The notes under the pieces: model-generated
Database searches by the model: none
Told to the model about the DNA's origin: nothing
Seen by the model: only the letters and a program-made list of their open reading frames with translations
Position numbers and translations under genes: made by a program
Assembly (NCBI RefSeq): GCF_030936135.1
Contig: NC_082597.1
Span: 79,776,495 to 79,840,494 of the forward strand
DNA from: Gavia stellata
Taxonomy: Eukaryota > Chordata > Aves > Gaviiformes > Gaviidae
Length of the DNA: 64,000 nt
Reading direction: 5' to 3'
Part shown: positions 37,743-48,796 of the stretch, in pieces
Position numbering within the stretch: the first letter of the stretch is position 1
Layout: each line of letters starts with the position of its first letter

Positions 37743-40700
37743 CTGTAAAGAAAATAACATTATTAGGAGGATAAGCAGTTCCACTTTGTGTAAGTTCCAG
37801 TCTCATTAAACCACATTTATATTTAGAATTCTTCTAAATTAAATTCTTCTTCTAAGTTGACATATTCCAGCAATTTTGCTTCTTCCTATTCAATAATTCT
37901 AACATCTAGTTAGAGCTAACTGGGTGAAAAATAAAAACTGGGTCTTAACAATGGCTAACCAAATCAACTATTATGTTGCCCCTTTTCAAGAAGTGACGTT
38001 CATCAGCTCACTGCTACAGAGAACAGTAACACATTTCCTTACAACTGGCTTGTCCTTCAAGCATCATTCATGGTTCTCCTGGCGCGATCAGTAAATTCCA
38101 AACAGGATTTAATGGGTAAGCTGGAGCTGGTGTTGCTGATGGATTATTCTTGGAGAGTTAAACATGAATCAAGGCATCAGTACGGAGGGATCAGGACATC
38201 TTTCTGGGAGCAATGGATTCCATGGGTTTTACCTAAATAGCGAAGTTTTCCTCCAAAGCTAAATCTTAGCTTACAAAGATCTCTCCCTCCTGGGAGGATC
38301 TTCCAAGTTCCTGCACTGGTATGTGGGACTTGAAGTCTCAGAACACTCCTCCTCACCAATCTCACAAAAATGGCCTAAAGGGCAACACAAATACAAAGAA
38401 CATAGGCCAGGGGCTGTAGGCTCTCACAGACTTTAGCTGCATCTTTTTCTGTAACTCCCCAAAAAACTACTCTTTGTTCTATTAATCTGTGTGCTTGTAT
38501 TGCCCTAGGAGAATACTAAAAAGTATAAATATTCTGTTAATATAAGGGTGTCCAATAACCAGAATAACTAAGCGCATTTAATTCGACTGAGGCAATTCAA
38601 CTAAGATTTCATCCATTACCCGCCTTCACCTTGAATAAAAGTACTCGCCAATTAAAAACGAAAAACATACATGGTAGTAAAGCTTCAGCTGATGTCTCTT
38701 CTCTGAATTCCTGATGGCAAAGTATAAAAGCTGTTGTGCACAAAGAAGGCATTTTTCCCGCCCTTGAAATGGAATGACACTATGATCTGACATGTTTCAT
38801 TCACAGTTGGTTTGGTTAGGAAGTGTTACAGACCCAATATTTATTTTTCAACCAGTTAGCTCTAACCAGATGTTAGTAATTGAATAGAAAGAAGCAAAAC
38901 TGATGGTATATTTTAATCTATTTGCAGTTCATAGTTTGGACAACTGGAAGAGAAGCTTATTAATGTATTATTCCTTTGCCCTGCGGCGAGACTGAAGTCC
39001 ACGGTTCTCCTGGCGTGCTGATCGCTAAATTCCAAATAGGATTTAATGGGTAAGCTGGAGCTGGTGTTGCTGATGGATTATTCTTGGGGATTTAAGCATG
39101 AATAAAGACATCAGTTTAGATGGATCAGGACATCTTTTGGGGAGTAATGGATTCCATGCGTTTTACCTAAATAGCAAAGTTTTCCTCTTGCTATGGTCAT
39201 GTGGCTGGCCTTTCTCTGGGGGCTTGGCTTGGATATTTCTGTGTTTCTGTTCTTGCTCTTGTTTCCCATGTCACTATTCTGGACTTCAGCAGTAGATTCA
39301 AGAGATGATTACATCAAAATCACAATCAGCCTGCTTCTGTGCGACTTTCAAGCCTGAGGAACAACTTCTCTTCATCTATTGTCCTTTTCTGCACTGACTG
39401 CCAGGCGCCTTCATATTCAGAGCTAGTGTGAGGCCTTGGTCTCTGAAAAGCCCTGAAACTGGATTTCAGTTGCACAACCTCCAGTGCCTATTGTTTTTTG
39501 TCTCTTGGTATCCTAATACTTTAAGCTGCCAATTAAAAAGGGGAGATTAGAGTTTAAGCTGGCCCTGCTATTCTTGTCGGTATTGCACACAGCCCCCCCA
39601 CCTCCAGGTTAAGTTCATGGCTCCACAGCGATGGACGCTGCACCACTGGGCAATGGCAAAGGAGGGGAGAGGCTTTTCCTCTCTTCTGCAGATGGGGAAC
39701 TTCGATGTCAAGACGCAGCTCCTCACAGATAAACAGGTGCTCAACTTGCATTCTTTTAGCTGAAATGAGCTGCCAACTTTTGCTGGTTTTGGCCAATGAG
39801 ACTAACACAAATCATGAATATGAACCACTGCAGACCTGGGCGCTGGGTCCACATACCCTTAGTCCTCCTCTCTCAGTTGTGGGATTATTCAGCCTAGCAG
39901 TTATTTTAAAGCCCTATGAATTACACGTATTATGTATAGTCAAGCCTTTCTTTGACCATTATCCTGATAGGGTTCTGTGTTTAATCGGGTAATTCTTTAG
40001 TATGTTTCACCCCTTCCATGACCAAGGCAGAAGAGGGCCATTTCAATTTCAAACTTAGTAGTCCAATTCAGGCAAAACTGAGCTGCCAAAGCATGCTGCC
40101 AGAGTTTATTTTTGTATTGACATGGATCATGTCTGGAAGTAATATATACAGGGATAGTATCTTTACCATTCTTGTAAAGGAAACTCTATGTAAGGAAAGG
40201 TTCTGCCTAACCGTGTCCAGGATTGACCCCGCATGACTAGAGGTTGAGTGGAAAGTAGCTGTAGTATTACGTTTATCATTTAATACCTACAATCATGTCC
40301 AAGGTCAGTGTTCAGTCACCTTCTGCTGAGATGAGCAATAAGGGATGAAACTTGCTCCCTTTCCTCCTTTCTTCTCCAAAAGCCACCTCTTTTCTTTTCC
40401 TATGTTTAGTAAGTGTTGCAATAAAAAAGAAATAACTGTTTTAAATGACTAATATGGTCAGATTATATCATTTCCTCTCCCCTTTTCTGAAAGGAAATAG
40501 GAAGAAGGGCACTCGACCTTCCTAAGGACTTTTAAAAGCATTTTTATTATCTTCCTTTCTGTGGGGCTTTAACATGTTTTAAGACATTACAGATAATAAT
40601 TAGAATTATTCCCAGTTGGACTGGCAATAATGACACTTACCAATACACTGTGCTAAAGATTGGTTCAGTAGGGTGATGTACACTGCAAGCTGACTGCAGT

Positions 40701-43700
40701 AAATTAACTGAGTGAGACTTAAGAGAATATTTGAAGAAGTGAGTTTATGAACATTATACAGAACAGTTGCTAAGTCTTGACTTTCACTGGCACAGCAACT
40801 GTAAGGAAAGACACTTCAGCTAGCATGGGTTGTCTCAGGAAAAGCACAAAATCTGATCTGTATCTAAGCCTCCTTAGATACAAAAGCTAGCGAATTAAAT
40901 CCAATCCCTTTGCTAAATATAAGGTCAGAAAAGTCTTAATTTTGCCACAGGTTAGTCTATTACTGTTTTGAATTACCATAAAAATGAAAGCAACCTGTCA
41001 CTGAAAACTTTCCATCAAATTGGTCCAGCTTCTTTGCCAAAGAGGCCCAAGAAAGTATGATTTTCTTCAGCTTCAATTCTTATGTTATAACATTATGGAA
41101 ACACTCAGCGCAGGGCTGAGTTGATCTACTTGGGTCAAGCACAAGCAGGAACCAAAACCAATCCACAGAGATATTATCCTAACTTTGGCTCTCTCTACTG
41201 CCTTGGGTAAGTTTTTACTTCTCTGGACTTTTAATTTTGCCTACATGAAAGAGGAATAGTATGTGTTTACCTGCTTTGTGGTGTGGGTGTTTAAAGCACT
41301 AATTATCATTTCTGCAGATCTCTTTCAATGTTACCTAAGCAGTATTGCTAAATACATTTTGAAACCATAGTCATATGTGTGATTCACTATCTGGCCTGGC
41401 CAGTTTGGTAAGAAATTTATTCTCAATTATTTACAATCAAGGTTTTACTTTGAGTGATACCATCAGGGGAATCTTGAAGACTCAGATAACAAGAAGTAAA
41501 TGATTGACATATTTCCACAACAGGCAAAATAGGCAGGAATGTCAAAAAGATTAGAGGAGGCTTCTATTAGCTCACTGCTAATATCCTCTATACATTGCCA
41601 TGGCCTAGATTAACTGAAACAATCAATAAATCTTTTAAAAGAAAAAGCCCCACCTTCATTCAGAAACGCACACTGTGTGGAAAGATACTGAGAGGCTGAA
41701 ATGCTGTATTTCTGCCAGATTTAACAGCTGGACTTGGAATTATCTGTTGAATCCTTCATAAATTCAAGACACTTCATTCGGGAATGAAAATAGCTAAATG
41801 TGCTCAAGTTTGCCCAAAATGTGTCTGAGTTGCTAATCCTCTGCTGTTAAAAAGGAGGGATAAACCTGACATGTCAGGGCAGGAATCAAGCTCGTAAGCC
41901 CAAACTAGCTGCACTTGCCTCTTCCTCTGGCTGTGCGTGGGAGCGAGCCAACTCCCAGCCAAGACAGGGACATTGTCACTAGGAAGATCTTGCTCACATG
42001 TGAGCTTTGCCTCCACACAACTGCCTTGAGCTACTTGGCTCTGGAAACTTGAGCCCAGCTACCAAAGACATAACCAGAGAGCACTGGCACTTCATCTGAC
42101 TCCCACGTAGTCCTCAGGTAGTTCCAGAAAGGGGGGAGGGTGGAAATCTCAGTTGCAATCTCTAGTCTGACCTTTTGGTGATTTTTCATTCATTTAAATG
42201 ACAGAAGAGATTTCAGAAATAGGAAACAAACCTAATCAGGAGAAAGGTGCTATTGCACGCTCCTCTTAGCACAATGGACCAAATCCACTCTTGGTGCTAA
42301 ACCCCTGCAAGTCAAAATAGCAGCTAAACTTGTCCAAGCATGCCAATTTCCTTTTGGCTGTGTCTGTCCAACCCTCTAAATTTTGTCATTGTAATCTGAC
42401 CCTTTGTTTTGCTCAAGAGAATTTCCTCAAGTCCCCACACAGAAACTGTCTGGCACTGGCATATGAGCTGTCTCAGTTGCCCAGATTATCTCACCTCATG
42501 CTCTGAGGAGGCCAGAGGTGTCACTTTGTCCCACCAGAACTATAACTAACTGGCCACCAAACATGAAAAAACAATCTCTACATCTTCACAAAGTCTTTAG
42601 CAGGTCTGTTTGTTTTAAAACTCCCACTACTAGCTACTTGCAGTAAGGATCATGTCACTGGAGCTGGCCCCTAACCACTGCGATTACAGAATGGGCTGAA
42701 AAGGTTGAATTTGAAAACTGCTAAAGCTGACACTTAAGACCAAGGTGTGCTCTTGCTAATAGCTCATGTTATTAGCTGCGCTCTAGATTTAAGCATGTGA
42801 CTCCAGGATAGCAAACAACCACTTTGAAAGAGAAGGCCAGGATCTGGCTGCTATTAGGGCAATGGTGTCTGGTGTAACAAATACCCGCCGTTGTCCATGT
42901 AAACGATCAGGTGATGTCTCCTCATGGGTTGAGTCATGCATGAGCCCTGACTACTGCATGAGTCCTGAGTCTCTTTCAACCACAGAACTGGCTTGCCAAG
43001 GGAAAGGAGTGGAACCTAAGTTTTCTCAGTTCATTGTACTGCCTCAAAGAAGCACAGTACAGCCTCCAGATACTAATAATTGTGTAATAACTTGTCTTCA
43101 TTTTTGCTTTGAACTCACAGCAAACAAAGGGGCCAGTTCTGCACTGAGGAGAAGGAATTAAGACAAGTGTAATTTTACACCACCTTTCTGGACCACACTC
43201 AGATTTCATAGTTTTAAGGCTGCCTACCAGCTGCTACTCAAGAGAGCTATCATGGCGTTGCACAACTCTTCTCCCTGCTCACTTTCTACATTAGCTTTTG
43301 CAAATAGAAGGGCTGCCCTATGCTGTGGATGCAAACCTAACAATCCATGGATGTTTATATTCCCTTTACAGAAAAAAAAATCTACTCTTGGTATAGTACG
43401 ATCTACTGAACCTTAAAAGTCTGTAAGTGCTACATGATCTCCCTTGCATTTCCTTGTGCTAGGGAAGTGGAAAAGAGCACTCATTGTGTTTGTGAGGCTG
43501 GACTGTGCTCATCTGTAAATAGAACACTTAAAAGTTGCTGATCATTTTAATTTAATACAAAGAGCTTTATCTGGGAGAATCCATAAGAACATACAATTAG
43601 CTTGCCCTAAAAATTGGCTGTTTGGGTTTTTGCTGTTTGGTCTTTCTCTAACAGGTCACCAGGACTAGAACAAAAAGAAATGATTGAAGAAGCTTGTTTT

Positions 43701-46171
43701 GCTTGTTACTTACTGTACCAACGCACACTGATCTGCTACACAAACTGCAGTGAGACCCAAGGATGAGGAATTTGTCCTTGTCAGGAGTGAAAGGATCCTT
43801 CATGACATAGCTTTCTTCCAAAAGTCTACAACAGAATAATTTCAGGCTTTTAAGGGTAGAGTTCACAGTAGGGGAGAGTTGAAATGGGGAAATTGTGGAG
43901 GCTGAAAACGTATCAGCCCTTTCTACCTGATTTTCTTGGCCTGGTGTTGTACATGAGGCAATGCAGCAGCTACGCAGCTCCCTTCCTCTTCAAAACCAAC
44001 ACTGTGGCTGCCTTCAGTCCTATACTGGACTTTCTGTCTATCTTCCAAAATTAGGGCAACTGGTGCTCCTCTCAATGTTATCTTACTACGTTTTTCTCGG
44101 TGCTCTGCCTTAAAGTATTTTTTTATCTTCTGTTTTTATGACAGGCACTCCTTAGCATGGCCAACTTAGTACCTTGTCAAGTTACCATTTCAGTTGCACA
44201 GCTTTTAATTAGAAGTTCTCTTCCAAAGCTGTGTGCATGTGAGTATAAAATAACAAGGTTTTACTGCTCTTAGTTATGTTACTGCTGTAAAGCTAAGGTT
44301 CCCACCTCTTGAAAGCGGGAGCTACTGGCACAGAGCATTGCAATGACCTGAAATATGCTTACTTTATGTCACAGACTGTATTGTTTGCTCCAGGGTATTA
44401 AGGGAGTGCATTTATTAATAATTTGGCAACCTGCTTGGGAAAGACTAAGGCCTTATTCTTCCTGGGACCTCCAGGCAAAATATTACAGAAGTCAGTTGGG
44501 TTCCTGTCTGCACAGGGCACCCTGCAAGGCTGGCTTATTCTTGGACTTAAATCAAACTTGGATTCTGTAGTAATATGGAGTACAAGATATATTTAAAAAG
44601 TGTTCTGCTAACTCATACTGCCTTCTCCTTGTCTACATACACACACATATGTGTGCGTCTGTGAGTGTATTGCTTTTTCCTTTTCCTCTCCACTCAAACA
44701 AAAAACAGTATGGCTCGAGCCTTCCACTGTTAGGAAAGGTCAGGCATCTTAATGTGGCAGATCACCTTGTCAACAACTCTCTTAGTGTACAAAGACTGGA
44801 TTACCTTTGCAAAACTCCCCTTGCAAGATTCACAGTCTTAATGTAGTCATCATCAGTGCAGACAGCTGGCCATTGTACAAGCCTTCATGTCTGGCATATG
44901 TTTCCTGCAGCGTTGCATTTAGGACGTGTGAGTAGGCCAGAAAGCAAGTCAATAAAGATAGTGTATAAATCTATTTCTTATATGCATGTACAGAAGTGTT
45001 ATGCTTCAGCATTATTATTCTGCTTTTTGAATCTCAGCAATCCAAATAAAGCTGAGATGTTAACACTGAGCTTGGATGACCTAAAGTTAAGATTCATGTT
45101 CAGGTTTGATTCAGACTCTTTAGGAATGGACCTGATCAAAGGTGGGCCATTGCTCTGCTGAGTAGAAGAGAGAAAACCAGTAGCATTGTGGGATTTGGAA
45201 TGATAAAAAAAAACAGCTGCCCAAGGAAAACAGCCCAAGCAGGTGGTGATAAACAGCTGTTTCCATTTTATAAGAAACTGAGCAGTCTTAGTGGGGTGAA
45301 ATGCTGAGTACATGCCTGACTTCCAGTTTCTGTGAGTTCCTGGCCATGTTTGCCTGATGCGTTCATTGACCAGCATGGCCTCAATGGAGCTACTCGTACA
45401 TTTAAAGTTAAATGCTTTGTTTTATGGGGATTTTAATGTCTGCAAAGTTGTAACTGCATAATTTCTGGTCCAACTACCCCTACTTAGCAGAGACGGAAAA
45501 GGCTTCGGTCTCCTAAAATGTAAATATGTACTAAATTTCCACACACCTTAATGTCATACAATCTGCCAAAGAATTGTCTAATTCATGCATAAAAGCATTG
45601 CTGTTCAAAACTCCATGTCACATCAAACAGCTCTTAAGAAATGTTTCTGCCATATGTATTTAATTCATGCTGTGTTTACGTGTTGCCCAGCTGACACAGC
45701 TGTGAGGAGGGGGCTATTCCCAGAAATGCTAAGCTTACAGTCAACAGTATTCTAGTAAGAAAATAATGGTATAGGTAAATCGTAAGGTGGTCAGGGTGGG
45801 TTAGGAAATAGACTAAATACAAATCTTAGCATGGTATTGAAGTAGCACGGGGAAGTTGACTTTTGTCTTTGCTATCAATGCTGACAATTTTTAACACTTT
45901 TTTCCTTTGGAAAAAGAAGGTCACTTTAAGTACAAAGCCTCATATTCAGGGGCAATATAGCATGTTATTGGGCTCATGCAGTGCACGTTGTTCCACAGTA
46001 CAAGGCTTCTAATGCTCATAGCACAAATGAAGTCTGTAATATGAAAGACCGTACTTACACAATAGAGCGTGTGTTTGGTGGCTTCTGCCCATAGTATGTG
46101 TATGGAGCTGTTAAGCCACATAGCTGGCACATGAACTCTCCTGTAGGCTGAACTTCTTTGGGAGCATCCAT
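37593..46171 (-). CDS. CDPF1: Cysteine-rich DPF motif domain-containing protein 1 (complete CDS, 3 coding exons)
   Basis: Joins 46171-46059, 43825-43714 and 37742-37593 on the minus strand. That is 375 nt, or 124 residues plus TAA, one residue longer than human CDPF1. All junctions are GT-AG and in frame. The protein carries a C15-x2-C18 pair, the DPF tripeptide at 48-50 inside YVMKDPFTPDKDKF, a C64-x2-C67 pair, C72, then C77, C86 and C89. This cysteine spacing suggests zinc binding, but the function of the family is essentially unknown. The C-terminus is basic and hydrophilic. The start is the first ATG after the acceptor at 46183-46184. The gene is convergent with PPARA, as in mammals. Confidence 0.95.
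37869..37968 (+). repeat. Inverted repeat B
   Basis: Matches the reverse complement of 38805-38903 at roughly 80% by eye, sharing TTTTGCTTCTT, CTATTCAAT, GTTAGAGCTAACTGG and CTAACCAAA. It abuts repeat A' directly. Confidence 0.75.
37969..38066 (-). repeat. Inverted repeat A' (partner of 37431-37529)
   Basis: Reverse-complement copy of repeat A. It lies in the CDPF1 intron, about 230 bp upstream (in gene sense) of the last exon, so A and A' bracket that exon. Confidence 0.8.
38073..38253 (+). repeat. Direct repeat C, copy 1
   Basis: About 181 bp repeated in the same orientation at 39003-39187, roughly 88% identical by eye. The shared blocks include GGATTTAATGGGTAAGCTGG, ATGGATTATTCTTGG and TTTTACCTAAATAGC. 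The family is not recognised. Confidence 0.85.
38805..38903 (-). repeat. Inverted repeat B' (partner of 37869-37968)
   Basis: Reverse-complement copy of B. Unlike copy B it is not adjacent to an A-type repeat, and it precedes C copy 2 by about 100 bp. Confidence 0.75.
39003..39187 (+). repeat. Direct repeat C, copy 2
   Basis: Second copy of the 181-bp unit at 38073-38253, offset by about 930 bp. Similarity ends abruptly after GTTTTCCTC. The 65-residue frame through it is present in only one copy and is not a gene. Confidence 0.85.
43714..43825 (-). CDS. CDPF1: CDPF1 coding exon 2
   Basis: 112 nt. It completes Val38 and runs to Thr75, carrying the DPF motif and the C64-x2-C67...C72 cluster. 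The acceptor is TTCTGTTGTAG and the donor is GTAAGT on the minus strand. Confidence 0.96.
43826..46058 (-). other. CDPF1: CDPF1 intron between coding exons 1 and 2
   Basis: Phase 2 intron, GTAAGT to TGTTGTAG. It contains a short CA/TG palindromic stretch near 44638. A 125-codon minus frame at 44999-45376 shows no recognisable motif and is probably chance. Confidence 0.9.
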
Positions 46172-46182
46172 CTTTAAGCTAC
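46059..46182 (-). CDS. CDPF1: CDPF1 coding exon 1, with 11 nt of 5' UTR
   Basis: The CDS starts at 46171 (MDAPKEV...) and contributes 113 nt up to the donor GTAAGT. It includes the first cysteine pair and the AP-Y-x-YYGQKPPNT block that is conserved in this family. On the minus strand TTTTTGTGTTTATTTTAG precedes the exon, so 46172-46182 is spliced 5' UTR and a non-coding exon must lie upstream. Confidence 0.92.
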
Positions 46183-48775
46183 CTAAAATAAACACAAAAA
46201 TCTTTTAGCTCCAAAATGCAATACTGGGAACATGCCTGCAAGAGGATTAAACTGATGTGGGACATCTGGCTATGCAAATTAAAATCCAATGGAAAATTGA
46301 CTATTGCAAACCTTGATAAGTAAATCTTTTCTCCCAAATCAAGTTCATGTCCCAGTTAAGTTTCCAAATTCCTTAGATGGGTTTAGAAATTGCAGCCTGG
46401 GAGCCTACCTGTAAAGTTCACCTATTAATTTGGAACTTGATCCATAAAAGAATTTAGGTAACAAAGTACATGGCTGTAATCTGGAAAAGCCTTTGCTCAA
46501 GCGAGGCCTACGCTCCCTAAGCGCTTCCCAGGAAAACGACTCCCTGCCTGCTGTGCAGAATCCCAATCCAGTTCTGCAATGCCTGTCTCCTCCTACAAAC
46601 TGCAAATGGAGCCGTTAAAGGGTTTGGGACCCCGCTCAGGAGGCAGGTACCAGAGAGGTAGGTGTTGCAATGATTTACTGCGGTTTTTTCTTTGCTTCTG
46701 ATTCGCCTTTGAATAGAGTTTTGGAAGTTTAACCCTGGCTCCCTATTCTTATCTGGTTTCCTATGGAAATGAGGCTGATGTAATCACCCTGTGCCTAGAT
46801 AGAGTGTTGGCCCATTCAAGCCACGCAGGAGAGAGGAGGAGGTACCTTTAAAAAAGGTGAGGGAGACTCTGCTTTTATCCTCATGGAGGATACCCATATA
46901 TTCCTATGAATACATTTCTATAAAACAGAGAATCTGCACATAGGAAGGCTATTGTACATCTGTCTGAAAGATTTCAGACGCCCGTTACAAAGGTGTAGCT
47001 AGCTATCAGTCACGAGATACAAAACGTAGGAAGCCATGCTTCATCAGCTTTGGTGCTTACAAGATGACTTGTTTAAAATCTTGGCCTCTGACTTACATTT
47101 GGAAGCTTACCCTTCACTAATACCACTTTAGTTGAGAGTCACACCCTGAGTTTTTCAAAAAGTATGGTGTGGCAAGTATGCTTTTAGTTTTCTGCTGCAA
47201 GCCTGACAGCTGTTTTAAGTGAAGCAGAGCTGGCATCAAGCTGTTAGGAATGTGAGCTCTAGGAACTCAGATTTGGGCAATATCTCAGCAGTTAGATTGT
47301 GTGTGCTCACAGCTGAGCAGATATACAGCCTGCCAAAGGACAGCAGGTCATTCCCACTCTTCTAGCTTTGCAGCCATACCCTTCCCCTGCAAAGCTGCTT
47401 CAGTTCACTAAGGCCATGTCTCTATTTATGTTTTAGCTCAGCTCAGGGGTTTTCTCTGGGAACAGATTGCCTGACTGTCCCCGCTTACCACACTTGGTTT
47501 GCATTGTGGAGCAGTCTTAAAGCACACAAACTGGACAGTTTCAGATGAAACTAAACTGAAGGATGCGCTCCAGAACCACACCTAATACACTTCAACCTGA
47601 ATGCCCAACTAATGGGCATTCACTTTACAGGCTAGGACCAGAGGTAGTCTGAAACATCCTGAAACACAGAGAGTGGGCAGCTGGTATCCAACATTAAACA
47701 CCTTGGTCTATGGTTTCACTCTTACTGCATCACACTAGTTACTAATGTGGTAACAAATAAAATAACTACCTTTTTTTTTTTTATTTCCAAGGTCTTTTTT
47801 TCTCTTGTTTTAGGGAACTAAATTGGCTTGCAGAGGGATCCAACAGCTGCTAACAGGAGTGCAAGGTAAGAGGCAAAAATGCACAGCCAGGAGAAAGGGA
47901 GGGCTGAGATGAGGGACCTGTATTTCCCTCTTTCAATGACAGTAAGCTGCTATTTCTGCTCACTCTATGTGGTGAAACTGAATCCTTAGAGACATATGCT
48001 GCTAAGGTGAATTAGGGGCAAGGTGAAGCAGAGCTGTGACTACTTGTCATCTAATGTTCCAGAAGAACAGGGAGCCCCCAGATCCTCAGAGGTTACAGAG
48101 GCTTCATAACAGACAACCCAGTTCAGAAAGCCGTAGCCTGTTAAATCCTGAAACTTAATTTTGGGAATAATCTCCCTTACCCCATCGTTGCTTCACCACC
48201 AGCCTTTCCACTGCAATTCCTGGCATTTCAGTAGAACAGGGAGTTCTTCAAAAGTAACACAAATGGGGCTAGGTACTAGTTTAATAATTAAATCCAACTC
48301 GTGAATACCTTAGGCAACTACATGTTTTTTGAATGTGATGTAACCTTTGGATATCATGTATTTTTCCCTACCTCACAGGAATGCTTGAGAGAATTTAATT
48401 AACTAAAATGCTTCCAGATTTTTCAGTTAGATATAAGGCATGCACATGCTACCTCTTTCTCCTTGTATATTAAAACTGGGATTCTTCAAACTATACACAA
48501 ACTCAACTAAGAACTCTGCTTTTTGAACCCTGCATTTTAGGTTTACCAGGTAAGTCCCCCAAACAGAATTAATTTTACCTTTTCTGTAGGTAGTCAGCAG
48601 CAGTACCAAGACACCCACCTGTCTGAATGAGATTGTATGCAATTTTTGGTAATCAATCTTTTTTTAAAAAGGGGAAATAATTAACCCCACAAAGGTAGAA
48701 TATGGAAAGTCACTTGACTCAAATACAGAAGACCATCATGGTGATCTTTTCTTTAAAATAAAGCAAAACACTAAG

Positions 48776-48796
48776 AACAACAACAACAACAAAAAA
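48776..48796. repeat. (AAC)n microsatellite
   Basis: Five consecutive AAC units followed by an A-run. Confidence 0.8.

Larger units (their letters stand above)
37743..43713 (-). other. CDPF1: CDPF1 intron between coding exons 2 and 3
   Basis: Phase 0 intron of about 6 kb. Its downstream end contains a cluster of inverted and direct repeats (37869-39187). No other gene is seen; the short frames in it resemble nothing known. Confidence 0.9.

Noticed and set aside
37523-37774. 83-codon plus-strand frame over the CDPF1 last exon
   Set aside because: Shadow of the real minus-strand exon, whose translation matches CDPF1 up to the splice acceptor.
39098-39295. Small hydrophobic plus-strand frame
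   Set aside because: Lies in direct repeat C copy 2; the frame is not kept in copy 1.
44999-45376. 125-codon minus-strand frame in the CDPF1 intron
   Set aside because: No family resemblance, and overlapped by a 101-codon frame on the other strand. It interrupts nothing and has no exon signals that would fit CDPF1.
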